Assembly: GCF_016741775.1 (NCBI RefSeq)
Contig: NZ_JAERRK010000008.1
Location: 124,001 to 188,000, forward strand
Direction of reading: 5' to 3'
Source: Streptomyces actinomycinicus
GTDB lineage: Bacteria; Actinomycetota; Actinomycetes; Streptomycetales; Streptomycetaceae
DNA: 64,000 nucleotides
Shown: one piece after another, positions 41,205 to 50,756 of the stretch
Layout: each line of letters starts with the position of its first letter
Position numbering within the stretch: position 1 is the stretch's first letter
Program-made: the position numbers and the translations under genes
The notes under the pieces: model-generated
Seen by the model: the letters and a program-made list of their open reading frames with translations, nothing else
Databases searched by the model: none
What the model was told of the DNA's origin: nothing

Positions 41205-41903
41205 TTGGACGTCATCTCGCTGGCCGAACTGGTGGAGTTCGTCGTCGCGGTGCCCGGTCAGCACAACCTGACGGGCAGTCTGGAGGACTTCGCCCGCCTG
41301 TTGCGCGAAGAGAGCCTTTCCAGCCTCGATTCGGCCTGTCCCGGAGCCTTCGCGTTCCTCGTCTTCCATCCGGCCGCGGACGGCCCGGTGGGGGACTACG
41401 TACGCCGTGGGACGCTGGCGTCGGACACCGGCCCCCGTGTCCTGGCCTTCTTCACCCTCGACCCGGACGCCGTCGCATCCCCCCCGTTCCCGTACGTCCC
41501 CGGTGTGCGGGTGAACACCGAGGTGCACGTCGCGTACGAGGTCACCAGGGCGCTGTTCGCTCCGCACACCCCACCCGCGCTGCCCGGTGTGGTCCTGGTG
41601 GGGCAGCTGTCCGGCACGCACGACGCGATCTACGTGCCCCTGGGGGACCTGCCGGACGAGGACGGGGTGCGTTCCCGGCTGCGGAGCGTGTTCACGCTGG
41701 CCGGCCAGGCGCTGGAGGGCCCGGCCGGCCGGGAGGGCTTCGCGGACCGCACGGCGAAGGCGTTACTGGCCCAGGGCGTCCCGTGCCGGCGTTCCGGGCG
41801 GCGCAGCATCGGCGAGTGGCTGGCCGGCGCCTACCACCTCCTGGCCCGCCACGGCCTGGAACTGATGACCGTGCTCGGCGGCACGCTCGCCGGAAGGAAC
41901 TGA
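41205..41903 (+). CDS. Unrecognised protein, first gene of a two-gene operon; contains a TTA codon
   Basis: A 232-residue protein I do not recognise. It begins LDVISLAELVEFV, includes FAFLVFHPAADGPVGDYVRRG, a YVPLGDLPDEDGVRSRLRS acidic/basic stretch and a C-terminal helical GEWLAGAYHLLARHGLEL. There is no signal peptide or membrane helix. The TTG start has GGGGGGA four bases upstream; a longer frame from 41094 lacks coding character. Codon 187 (41763-41765) is TTA, read by the bldA tRNA in Streptomyces, and is the only in-frame TTA I noticed in the window. The gene ends one base before the start of the next gene. Confidence 0.7.
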   Translation: MDVISLAELVEFVVAVPGQHNLTGSLEDFARLLREESLSSLDSACPGAFAFLVFHPAADGPVGDYVRRGTLASDTGPRVLAFFTLDPDAVASPPFPYVPGVRVNTEVHVAYEVTRALFAPHTPPALPGVVLVGQLSGTHDAIYVPLGDLPDEDGVRSRLRSVFTLAGQALEGPAGREGFADRTAKALLAQGVPCRRSGRRSIGEWLAGAYHLLARHGLELMTVLGGTLAGRN

Positions 41904-41904
41904 C

Positions 41905-43599
41905 GTGCTGCTCCCGGGGCTGCCGCGGCCCCCGCGTGCCCTCCACCGCATCGCCGACGCCTTCCTGCACGAGTTGCGGGCCTACGGCCGCCTCACGTCC
42001 CCCGGGGACGGCCTCGGCGCCGCGTCGTGCAGCGCCTACGTCGAGCAGCGGGCCACGGTGGCCCATGGGCTCTTCACGGTTCTCGAGGGCACAGCGGGCC
42101 TGCGGTTCGCGCGCGAGGAGCGGATCCCCTTCGTCTACTGCCGCAGCGGCTGGCCCGCCGACGCGCCCCCCGCGGGGTACACCGGGGACTCGCCGGCCGT
42201 CCGGCCCGGCGTCCTGACCGCCTCACTGGCCGAGGCGTGGCTGAACCGTGCGGCCGGCAACGGCCTCGCCCGCGTCGTCAAGGGGGCCCTGTGGCAGCTG
42301 CGGCACGCCGGTCTGCACGGCGCGCTCGCGTTCGTCCTCGACCTGCACGGGTCCGGATTCGTGACCGGTGGTGACCTGGGCCGGGCTCTTCATCTGCTGG
42401 TACGGGGCCGGTCGCAGGTCTCCTCCGACGAGGAGGCGGTGACCGCCTTCCTCGGCGAGCGGGACGCCGACGCCGCCTCCTGGCCCGGACTGGCCCTGCA
42501 GACCGGCTGGATCGGCCCGGACACGCCCCCCGTGGACGCGGACGTCATCGACGCGTTGCTCGCGCGTGGCGTCACGGAGATCGACCGGGTGCGGGGAGCC
42601 GCCGACTTCGACGACTGGCACATCGGTCACGTACAGCTGTACGACCTGCTGTCGACGATCAAGGGCCTGGCCGAAGCCTGGTGCGGACCCGGCCGGCTCC
42701 CCCTGGCCTGGCGGGCCAAGCTGAAGCAGTGGGAGGAGATGACGTGCGACTCGATGGGGGTCATCGGGCTGGCCTGCGACCACACCGCTCCGATCCCCTC
42801 CTGGGACGGCACCGAGGCCTCGTACATGAACACGATCCGCGAGCAGTACGAGGCCTGTGCAGGCCCGCACTGGCGCAGCCGCTTCTGCCGGGAAAGGCTC
42901 CTCGTACCGGACCGGTTGCGTCCGCTGGTGCTCGGACCCGCCGGTGCGGCGGACATCCCCGGGGAGTGGCGGGGGCTCAGCCGCCGGACCATCCGGCCCT
43001 GGATGGCCGCCTTCCGGGGCGCGGTACGCCCGGACCGGTGGCGTGCGGTGCCCTGCCCGCCCGCGCGCCTGGCGGACCACCCGGACGTGCGGGCCGCCTT
43101 CGGCAGGCTCGGCGTCGTCGACCGGGCCGAGCAGCTGCGCCTGATCCGCACACACCTGTTCAACGGACTGACCGGGGAAGACGCGCCGGCCCACACCCCG
43201 GGGCCTGGCGGAGAGGAGGAGGAAGCCGCCTTCTCCGTCTTCCGCATCGACCTCCTGGCGCTGCTGCCTCCCACGTCGGAACGGGTGCGGACGGGGGAGG
43301 TCCTCCTGGACGGCCTGCTGCGTGCGCAGCACGACTTCGTGGACGAGGAATGGCGGGGGCGTCCGGAGCCCGAGTCGTTTCTGCGGATGTACCCGTACGC
43401 GGTGCCGGTCCTGCACCTGGCTGTCGCCGAACGGCTGGACCGCGGTGAGACCGAGCGGGCGCTGGACGGGCTCGTGGACCACCTGGTGCTGGAGCCGACG
43501 CTGGGCGTGGCGTGGCAGGCCATGTCCGCCCTCCTGGGAAGGCTCGGCCACGAGCAGGAAGCTCGGGCGGCCGGCATGTGTGCGCTGGTCCTCACCTGA
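41905..43599 (+). CDS. Unrecognised 564-residue protein, second gene of the operon
   Basis: A cytoplasmic-looking protein with no family I can name. The N-terminal third is helical with scattered cysteines (CSAY, VYCRSGW). The middle has FDDWHIGHVQLYDLLSTIKGLAEAWC and KQWEEMTCDSMGVIGLACDH. After PWMAAFRGAVRPDRWRAV comes a Glu-rich linker, and the C-terminus is helical (LDGLVDHLVLEPTLGVAWQAMS). The GTG start is one base after the upstream stop, with AAGGA seven bases before, so both genes are expressed together. No catalytic or nucleotide-binding motif is evident. It is followed closely by the lipoate ligase gene, which has its own ribosome site. Confidence 0.78.
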   Translation: MLLPGLPRPPRALHRIADAFLHELRAYGRLTSPGDGLGAASCSAYVEQRATVAHGLFTVLEGTAGLRFAREERIPFVYCRSGWPADAPPAGYTGDSPAVRPGVLTASLAEAWLNRAAGNGLARVVKGALWQLRHAGLHGALAFVLDLHGSGFVTGGDLGRALHLLVRGRSQVSSDEEAVTAFLGERDADAASWPGLALQTGWIGPDTPPVDADVIDALLARGVTEIDRVRGAADFDDWHIGHVQLYDLLSTIKGLAEAWCGPGRLPLAWRAKLKQWEEMTCDSMGVIGLACDHTAPIPSWDGTEASYMNTIREQYEACAGPHWRSRFCRERLLVPDRLRPLVLGPAGAADIPGEWRGLSRRTIRPWMAAFRGAVRPDRWRAVPCPPARLADHPDVRAAFGRLGVVDRAEQLRLIRTHLFNGLTGEDAPAHTPGPGGEEEEAAFSVFRIDLLALLPPTSERVRTGEVLLDGLLRAQHDFVDEEWRGRPEPESFLRMYPYAVPVLHLAVAERLDRGETERALDGLVDHLVLEPTLGVAWQAMSALLGRLGHEQEARAAGMCALVLT

Positions 43600-43667
43600 G
43601 CACGTCCGGGGAACACCGCGCGCGTGCGCCGCGTTGATCCCGTGCGGCAGGAAGGGAGGCCCAGGCA

Positions 43668-44732
43668 GTGCACGGTGAGTACAAGGTGCCCGGCGGCAAG
43701 CTCGTCGTCGTGGACGTGGACGTCGAGGGCGGCGTGCTGCGGCACGTGCGCGTGGCGGGCGACTTCTTCCTGGAGCCGGACGAGGCGCTGGACGCGGTGA
43801 ACCGGGCCCTGGAGGGCGCCCCGGCGGACACCGAAGCGGCGGGGCTGGCCGCGCGGATCGACGCGGCGCTGCCCAGGGGCACGGTGATGTACGGCCTGAC
43901 CCCGGAGGGTGTCGGGGTCGCGGTGCGCCGGGCGCTCGCGCACGCCACGGACTGGACGGATTACGACTGGCAGCTGATCCACGAGGGCCCGCAGCCGCCG
44001 GCCCTGCACATGGCACTGGACGAGGTGCTGACGGCCGAGGTCGCCGCGGGCCGGCGCCCGCCGACGCTGCGGGTGTGGGAGTGGGGTGCCCCGGCGGTGA
44101 TCATCGGCAGCTTCCAGTCGCTGCGCAACGAGGTGGACCCGGAGGGCGCCGCCCGGCACGGCATCGAGGTGGTGCGGCGGATCTCCGGCGGCGGCGCGAT
44201 GTTCGTGGAGCCCGGCAACACGATCACCTACTCGCTGTCGGTGCCCGAGTCCCTGGTGCAGGGCCTGTCCTTCCAGGACAGCTACGCCTACCTGGACGAC
44301 TGGGTGCTGGGCGCCCTCGGCGACATGGGCATCCAGGCCTGGTACCAGCCGCTGAACGACATCGCCACCGACCAGGGCAAGATCGCGGGCGCGGCGCAGA
44401 AACGGCTCGTGGGGCCGGACGGGGGCCCGGGTGCCGTGCTGCACCACGTGACGATGTCGTACGACATCGACGCCGGCAAGATGGTCGAGGTGCTGCGGAT
44501 CGGGCGGGAGAAGCTGTCCGGCAAGGGCACGAGCAGCGCCAGGAAGCGGGTCGATCCGCTGCGGCGGCAGACGGGGCTGCCGCGCGAGGCCGTCATCGAG
44601 CGGATGATCGAGTCGTTCCGGGGCCGGTACGGCCTCGTGGGCGGCGAGGTGACCGCGGACGAGCTGGCGCGTGCGCGGGAGCTGGCGCGGACGAAGTTCG
44701 GGTCCCCGGAGTGGACGGCACGCATCCCCTGA
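43668..44732 (+). CDS. Lipoate-protein ligase A family enzyme with N-terminal accessory domain
   Basis: A 354-residue ligase that uses ATP to attach lipoate (or octanoate) to E2 and GcvH lysines. Residues 1-85 (GEYKVPGGKLVVVDVDVEGG and following) form the accessory domain that in E. coli LplA is C-terminal; here it comes first, as with an LplB fused in front. The catalytic domain has GSFQSLRNEVD, RRISGGGAMF and Lys238 in DQGKIAGAAQ, the adenylate-contacting lysine. The GTG start has GGAGG nine bases upstream. The extension after PLRRQTGLPREAVIERM is typical of actinobacterial homologues. Confidence 0.9.
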   Translation: MHGEYKVPGGKLVVVDVDVEGGVLRHVRVAGDFFLEPDEALDAVNRALEGAPADTEAAGLAARIDAALPRGTVMYGLTPEGVGVAVRRALAHATDWTDYDWQLIHEGPQPPALHMALDEVLTAEVAAGRRPPTLRVWEWGAPAVIIGSFQSLRNEVDPEGAARHGIEVVRRISGGGAMFVEPGNTITYSLSVPESLVQGLSFQDSYAYLDDWVLGALGDMGIQAWYQPLNDIATDQGKIAGAAQKRLVGPDGGPGAVLHHVTMSYDIDAGKMVEVLRIGREKLSGKGTSSARKRVDPLRRQTGLPREAVIERMIESFRGRYGLVGGEVTADELARARELARTKFGSPEWTARIP

Positions 44733-44748
44733 CCGGACATAAGGGGAT
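44724..44748 (+). terminator. Small hairpin at the end of the lipoate ligase gene
   Basis: ATCCCCT and AGGGGAT pair over 7 bp around an 11-base loop that includes the stop codon region, followed by AT-rich ATACAACAC. Confidence 0.45.
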
Positions 44749-44751
44749 ATA

Positions 44752-44764
44752 CAACACGGTGTTG
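44752..44764. promoter_or_regulatory. 13-bp perfect inverted repeat upstream of the secreted-protein gene
   Basis: CAACAC-G-GTGTTG, about 130 bases before the next start codon in an unusually AT-rich stretch. It is a candidate operator; no cognate regulator is known. Confidence 0.35.
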
Positions 44765-44892
44765 GTGAGCCTGAGTTACCGGCCGGGCACGTAGCGAGTT
44801 GGCACTTCCGCCACACAGGCCGGCATGTGACACTGTCGTCCCCGTCCACCATGCGGACCCCTCCGCACCACCTCCCCCACGAGAAGTGCGCT

Positions 44893-45570
44893 GTGCGTTC
44901 CCTTCCTCTGCCGCTCGCCCTCACCGCGCGTCTGACCCCGGTGGTGGTGCTCGCGTGCGCCGGCTGGGTGCTGTCGTCCGGCCCCGCCGCCACGTCCTCC
45001 GCCGCCGCCGGGCACCAGGCGCCCCGGAAGACGCCCGCCGGTTCCTCCTCCTCCGCCGCCGCCCCCTCGGCCGGCGGGGCGTCCAAGACCTATACCGGTG
45101 CGCCCGCCCCCTGCGGCAGCGTGCCCGCGTCCACCGTCAAGTCCCTGGTGCCGGGCGCGAAGACGGCGGGCAAGGAGATCCCGTCGACGGACACCGCGCT
45201 GCGCCGCACCTGCTCCTGGAACGCGCTCCAGGGCTACGACTACCGATGGCTCGACGTGTCCTTCGAGATCAGCGCGTCGGACCAGGAGGCCCGGAAGCAG
45301 TACGAGGCCCGGGTCGGCGAGAAGAGCGGCGGCGGTGCCGTGCCCGGTCTCGGTGACAGCGCCTACTCCGTCGTGAACCTCACCACGGAGGACAAGCAGC
45401 AGACCCGTGAGGGCACGGTGCTGGCCCGTGTCGCCAACGCCCTGGTCGTCGTCACGTACAACGGCAGCGACTTCGAGAGCAAGAAGGCCCCCGGCGCCGA
45501 CGAGATCAACAAGGGGGCCATCAAGGCGGCGAAGGCCGCGGTCGCCGCGCTGGCGGGCGGCAAGGGCTGA
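44893..45570 (+). CDS. Secreted protein or lipoprotein, DUF3558-like
   Basis: A 225-residue exported protein. The hydrophobic N-terminal segment ends VVVLACAGW, where V-L-A-C could be a lipobox with Cys as the lipid anchor. A Ser/Ala-rich linker of about 40 residues (SSSSAAAPSAGG) follows, then a compact domain with cysteines in APCGSVP and RRTCSWN, as in DUF3558-type lipoproteins. The GTG start with GAGAAG upstream is preferred because the hydrophobic segment begins there. The function is unknown. It is convergent with the permease gene. Confidence 0.75.
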   Translation: MRSLPLPLALTARLTPVVVLACAGWVLSSGPAATSSAAAGHQAPRKTPAGSSSSAAAPSAGGASKTYTGAPAPCGSVPASTVKSLVPGAKTAGKEIPSTDTALRRTCSWNALQGYDYRWLDVSFEISASDQEARKQYEARVGEKSGGGAVPGLGDSAYSVVNLTTEDKQQTREGTVLARVANALVVVTYNGSDFESKKAPGADEINKGAIKAAKAAVAALAGGKG

Positions 45571-45592
45571 CCCGCGCGGGCCGCCGGCGGGG

Positions 45593-47119
<1,527 letters not shown>

Positions 47120-47226
47120 GGGCTGGCCAATCGGGGAGAGGCGGGCAGGGCACCAGCCCCCTCCCCGGGGACGGCGGGGAGGGGAGACCAGGAGGGGCGT
47201 GGGGGGCTCGGACCCGGCGGCCCGGG

Positions 47227-48246
47227 TCAGGAGTTGACGGCGGGGATGACCTGCCGGCCGTAGGCGTCGATGGTGGCTTCCTGGGCGTCGTGCATGTCGT
47301 ACACGGCGAACTGGTCGACGCCCAGGGCGCGGAGTGCGGTCAGCTTCTCGATGTGCTTCTCGACGGGCCCGATCAGACAGAACCGGTCCACGATCTCGTC
47401 GGGCACGAACCGGGTGTCCGGGTTGCCGCTGCGCCCGTGGTGGGCGTAGTCGTAGCCCTGCCGGGCCTGGATGTAGTCGGTGAGTTCCGCGGGGACCCGG
47501 GCGGAGTGCTCACCGTACTTGGCGACCAGGTCGGCGACGTGGTTGCCGACCATGCCGCCGAACCAGCGGCACTGCTCGCGGGCGTGGGCGAGGGCCTCGG
47601 GCGAGTCGTCCTCGGTGACGTAGGCGGGGGCCGCCACACAGACGGTGACCTCGGACGGGTCGCGTCCGGCGGCGACGGCCGCGTCCTTGACGGCCTTCAC
47701 CATGTATTCGGTCAGGTACAGGTCGGCCAGCTGGAGGATGAACCCGTCGGCCTCCTCGCCGGTCATCTTCAGCGCCTTCGGGCCGTACGCGGCCATCCAG
47801 ACCGGGAGTTCGGCGCCCTCCTCGATCCACGGGAAGCGGATCTTCGTACCGCCGAGGTCGGCCTCCTCGCCGCGGCCGAGGGCGCGGATGACCTTCATGG
47901 CCTCGCTGATCCGGGCGAGGGTGTTGGGTTTGCGCCCCGCGACGCGCATGGCGGAGTCGCCGCGGCCGATACCGCAGACGGTGCGGTTGCCGAACATGGC
48001 GTTGAGGGTGGCGAAGGTGGAGGCGGTGACCTCCCAGGTGCGGGTGCCCGGGTTGGTGACCATCGGGCCGACCTTCAGCGTGGACGTGTTGGCGAGGATC
48101 TGGCTGTAGATCACGAACGGCTCCTGCCACAGCACGGCGGAGTCGAACGTCCAGCCGTAGCCGAAGCCGTTGCGTTCGGCCCGTTTCATCAGGCTGATGA
48201 CGCGGGAGGCCGGCGGGTCGGTCTGCAGGACGAGTCCGAAGTCCAT
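47227..48246 (-). CDS. LLM-class flavin-dependent oxidoreductase (TIGR03842-like, possibly F420-dependent)
   Basis: A 339-residue TIM-barrel oxidoreductase of the luciferase-like superfamily. It begins MDFGLVLQTDPPASRVISLM, has GPMVTNPGTRTWEV and GIGRGDSAMRVAGRKPN in the flavin/F420 phosphate region, and VWMAAYGPKALKMTGE later. Members of this subgroup occur beside dihydropyrimidinase genes. The start has AGGAG eight bases upstream and lies 11 bases after the dihydropyrimidinase stop. In this cluster it could replace or supplement a missing pyrimidine redox step; that is inference. Confidence 0.9.
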   Translation of the reverse strand: MDFGLVLQTDPPASRVISLMKRAERNGFGYGWTFDSAVLWQEPFVIYSQILANTSTLKVGPMVTNPGTRTWEVTASTFATLNAMFGNRTVCGIGRGDSAMRVAGRKPNTLARISEAMKVIRALGRGEEADLGGTKIRFPWIEEGAELPVWMAAYGPKALKMTGEEADGFILQLADLYLTEYMVKAVKDAAVAAGRDPSEVTVCVAAPAYVTEDDSPEALAHAREQCRWFGGMVGNHVADLVAKYGEHSARVPAELTDYIQARQGYDYAHHGRSGNPDTRFVPDEIVDRFCLIGPVEKHIEKLTALRALGVDQFAVYDMHDAQEATIDAYGRQVIPAVNS

Positions 48247-48257
48247 GGGGGCCGCTC

Positions 48258-49661
48258 CTAATCGAGGTACTGGCAGGTGGAGCGCGGGGTCCAGACGCCG
48301 TGGCCGGCGCGTCCGGTGTACTCCCGCCGGTCGATGACGGGCACGCCGCGCGAGAGGACCGTCTCGACCCGGCCGGTGGTGCGCTTGCCCTCGTACGCCG
48401 AGTAGTCGACGTTCATGTGGTGCGTCTCGGCGGACATCACCTGCTCGGCGTGCGGGTCGTAGACGACGACGTCCGCGTCGGCGCCGGGGGTGATGGTGCC
48501 CTTCTTCGGATACATGCCGAACATCCGCGCCGGGGTGGCGCAGGCGATCTCGATCCAGCGGCGGCGCGAGATGTGCCCGTCGACCACGGCCTGGTGAAGC
48601 AGGTCCATGCGGTTCTCCACCCCGGGCAGGCCGTTGGGGATCTTGGAGAAGTCGCCGCGGCCCAGCTCCTTCTGGCCGGTGAAGCAGAACGGGCAGTGGT
48701 CGGTGGAGACCACCTGGAGGTCGTTGGTGCGCAGCCCCTGCCACAGCCGGGCTTGGTGTTCCCTCGGCCTGAGCGGTGTGCTGCAGACGTACTTGGCGCC
48801 CTCGAAGCCGGGTTCGGCGAGGTTGTCGGTGGACAGGAACAGGTACTGCGGGCAGGTCTCGCCGAAGACGGGGCGCCCCTCGTCCCGGGCGCGCGCCAGT
48901 TCGGCCACCGCCTCCATGGCCGAGACGTGGACGACGTACAGCGGGGCCCCGGCGACCTGGGCGAGCCGGATGGCGCGGTGGGTGGCCTCGGCCTCCAGCA
49001 GGGCCTTGCGGACCTCGCCGTGGTGGCGGGGGTCGGTCTCGCCGCGGGCCAGCGCCTGCTCGACCAGTACGTCGATCGCGATGCCGTTCTCGGCGTGCAT
49101 CATGATCAGTCCGCCGTTCTCGGCGGAGCGCTGCATGGCGCGCAGGATCTGGCCGTCGTCGGAGTAGAAGACGCCCGGGTAGGCCATGAACTGCTTGAAG
49201 GACGTCACGCCCTCCTCGACCAGCAGGTCCATCTCCTTGAGCGTCTCGTCGTTGACGTCGGAGACGATCATGTGGAAGGCGTAGTCGATCGCGCAGTTGC
49301 CCTCGGCCTTGGCGTGCCAGGTGTCCAGGCCCTCCCGCAGGGTGCGGCCGACGCTCTGCACGGCGAAGTCGACGATCGTCGTCGTGCCGCCCCAGGCGGC
49401 GGCCCGGGTGCCGGTCTCGAAGGTGTCGGAGGCGAAGGTGCCGCCGAAGGGCAGCTCCATGTGGGTGTGGGCGTCGACGCCGCCCGGGATGACGTACTTC
49501 CCGGTGGCGTCGATGACGTGTTCGGCGCCGAACGCCTCGGCGGCGGGGGTGCCGGACGCCGCGAGGGCGGCGATGCGGCCGTCCTCGATCAGGACGTCGG
49601 CGTGGATCTCGTCCGACGCGGTGATGACGAGACCACCGCGGATCACTGTTCGGCGGCTCAT
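48258..49661 (-). CDS. hydA: Dihydropyrimidinase (hydantoinase)
   Basis: A 467-residue amidohydrolase that opens dihydropyrimidine or 5-substituted hydantoin rings. The metal-binding DAHTHMELPFGG is near the N-terminus, the carbamylated bridging lysine is in GVTSFKQFMAYPG, and MMHAENG and VVHVSAMEAV supply the later His ligands. STDHCPFCF contains the final Asp. The ATG has AAGGAGAG upstream. Its product, N-carbamoyl-beta-alanine or a carbamoyl amino acid, is the substrate of the flanking amidohydrolases. Confidence 0.95.
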   Translation of the reverse strand: MSRRTVIRGGLVITASDEIHADVLIEDGRIAALAASGTPAAEAFGAEHVIDATGKYVIPGGVDAHTHMELPFGGTFASDTFETGTRAAAWGGTTTIVDFAVQSVGRTLREGLDTWHAKAEGNCAIDYAFHMIVSDVNDETLKEMDLLVEEGVTSFKQFMAYPGVFYSDDGQILRAMQRSAENGGLIMMHAENGIAIDVLVEQALARGETDPRHHGEVRKALLEAEATHRAIRLAQVAGAPLYVVHVSAMEAVAELARARDEGRPVFGETCPQYLFLSTDNLAEPGFEGAKYVCSTPLRPREHQARLWQGLRTNDLQVVSTDHCPFCFTGQKELGRGDFSKIPNGLPGVENRMDLLHQAVVDGHISRRRWIEIACATPARMFGMYPKKGTITPGADADVVVYDPHAEQVMSAETHHMNVDYSAYEGKRTTGRVETVLSRGVPVIDRREYTGRAGHGVWTPRSTCQYLD

Positions 49662-49752
49662 GGGGCCCTCTCCTTCGTGGTCGTCTGCGGGTGCGTTGTG
49701 ACTGGTCGCGCAGTTCCCCGCGTCCCTGCCGGCACGGGTGCGAACGGAGTCG

Positions 49753-50595
49753 TCAGGGCGCCGTCAGCGGTCCGTAGGCCCCCGGCGCGCGGTCGCGGTA
49801 GAACTGCCAGCGGTCGCGGACCTCCCTCAGCTTGGCCAGGTCCAGGTCCCGGACCACCAGTTCGGTCTCCTTGTCGCTCGCGACCTCTCCTACGAACTGG
49901 GCCTCGGGGTCCACGAAGTAGGTCGTGCCGTAGAAGTCGTTGTCGCCCAGGTCCTCCACGCCGACCCGGTTGATCGCGCCGACGAAGTACTCGTTGGCGA
50001 CGGCCGCCGCCGGCTGCTCCAGCTGCCACAGGTAGCGGGAGAGGCCGCGGGAGGTGGCGGAGGGGTTGAAGACGATCTCGGCGCCGGCGAGGCCCAGCGC
50101 CCGCCAGCCCTCCGGGAAGTGGCGGTCGTAGCAGATGTAGACGCCGATCCGCCCGGCGGCGGTGTCGAAGACGGGCCAGCCGCTGTTGCCCGGGCGGAAG
50201 TAGAACTTCTCCCAGAATCCCTGCACTTGGGGGATGTGGGTCTTGCGGTACTTGCCGAGGTAGGAGCCGTCGGCGTCGATCACGGCCGCGGTGTTGTACA
50301 GGACGCCCGGCTGTTCCTCCTCGTACATCGGCAGGACCAGGACGATGCCCAGCTCGCGGGCGAGGGCCTGGAAGCGGCGCACGGTCGGGCCCTCGGGGAT
50401 CCGCTCGGCGTACTCGTAGAAGGCCTTGTCCTGGACCTGGCAGAAGTAGGGGCCGTAGAACAGCTCCTGGAAGCACAGGACTCGGGCGCCCTGCGCGGCG
50501 GCGTCGCGGGCCGCCTGTTCGTGCACCTGGATCATGGATTCCTTGTCGCCGGTCCAGGCGGTCTGGAAGAGGGCGGCACGGATCACTCGGCTCAT
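49753..50595 (-). CDS. Nitrilase-superfamily beta-ureidopropionase-type amidohydrolase, copy 1
   Basis: A 280-residue carbon-nitrogen hydrolase. The catalytic triad is Glu44 (CFQELFYGPYF), Lys118 (YRKTHIP) and Cys155 (VYICYDRHFPEG). It should hydrolyse N-carbamoyl-beta-alanine to beta-alanine, CO2 and ammonia. By hand count, 109 of its first 160 residues match the second copy at 53712-54554 with no gap. It begins the four-gene operon running to the permease. Repeats in the 155 bases upstream may be regulatory. Confidence 0.93.
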   Translation of the reverse strand: MSRVIRAALFQTAWTGDKESMIQVHEQAARDAAAQGARVLCFQELFYGPYFCQVQDKAFYEYAERIPEGPTVRRFQALARELGIVLVLPMYEEEQPGVLYNTAAVIDADGSYLGKYRKTHIPQVQGFWEKFYFRPGNSGWPVFDTAAGRIGVYICYDRHFPEGWRALGLAGAEIVFNPSATSRGLSRYLWQLEQPAAAVANEYFVGAINRVGVEDLGDNDFYGTTYFVDPEAQFVGEVASDKETELVVRDLDLAKLREVRDRWQFYRDRAPGAYGPLTAP

Positions 50596-50661
50596 CGCGG
50601 CCTCCGGTAGCTCGGTGTGCGGTGAGCCTAGAAAGCCCGGGGAGCCGGTTCGACTGGCAGC

Positions 50662-50756
50662 GTGTCACGTCCGCGGGCGGTCGGCGTGTCACCGTGTCAC
50701 GTCTTCGTCGGCCCATGTTTCACCGCCGTTTTCCCAGGTCGTGGCATGTTTCACCC
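50662..50756. promoter_or_regulatory. Repeated GTGTCAC and CATGTTTCACC sequences upstream of the dihydropyrimidinase operon
   Basis: GTGTCACGTC occurs twice with a third GTGTCACC between, and CATGTTTCACC occurs at 50714 and again at 50745. They fill the gap between the amidohydrolase start and the pucR end and could be regulator half-sites. The spacing is irregular. Confidence 0.35.
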
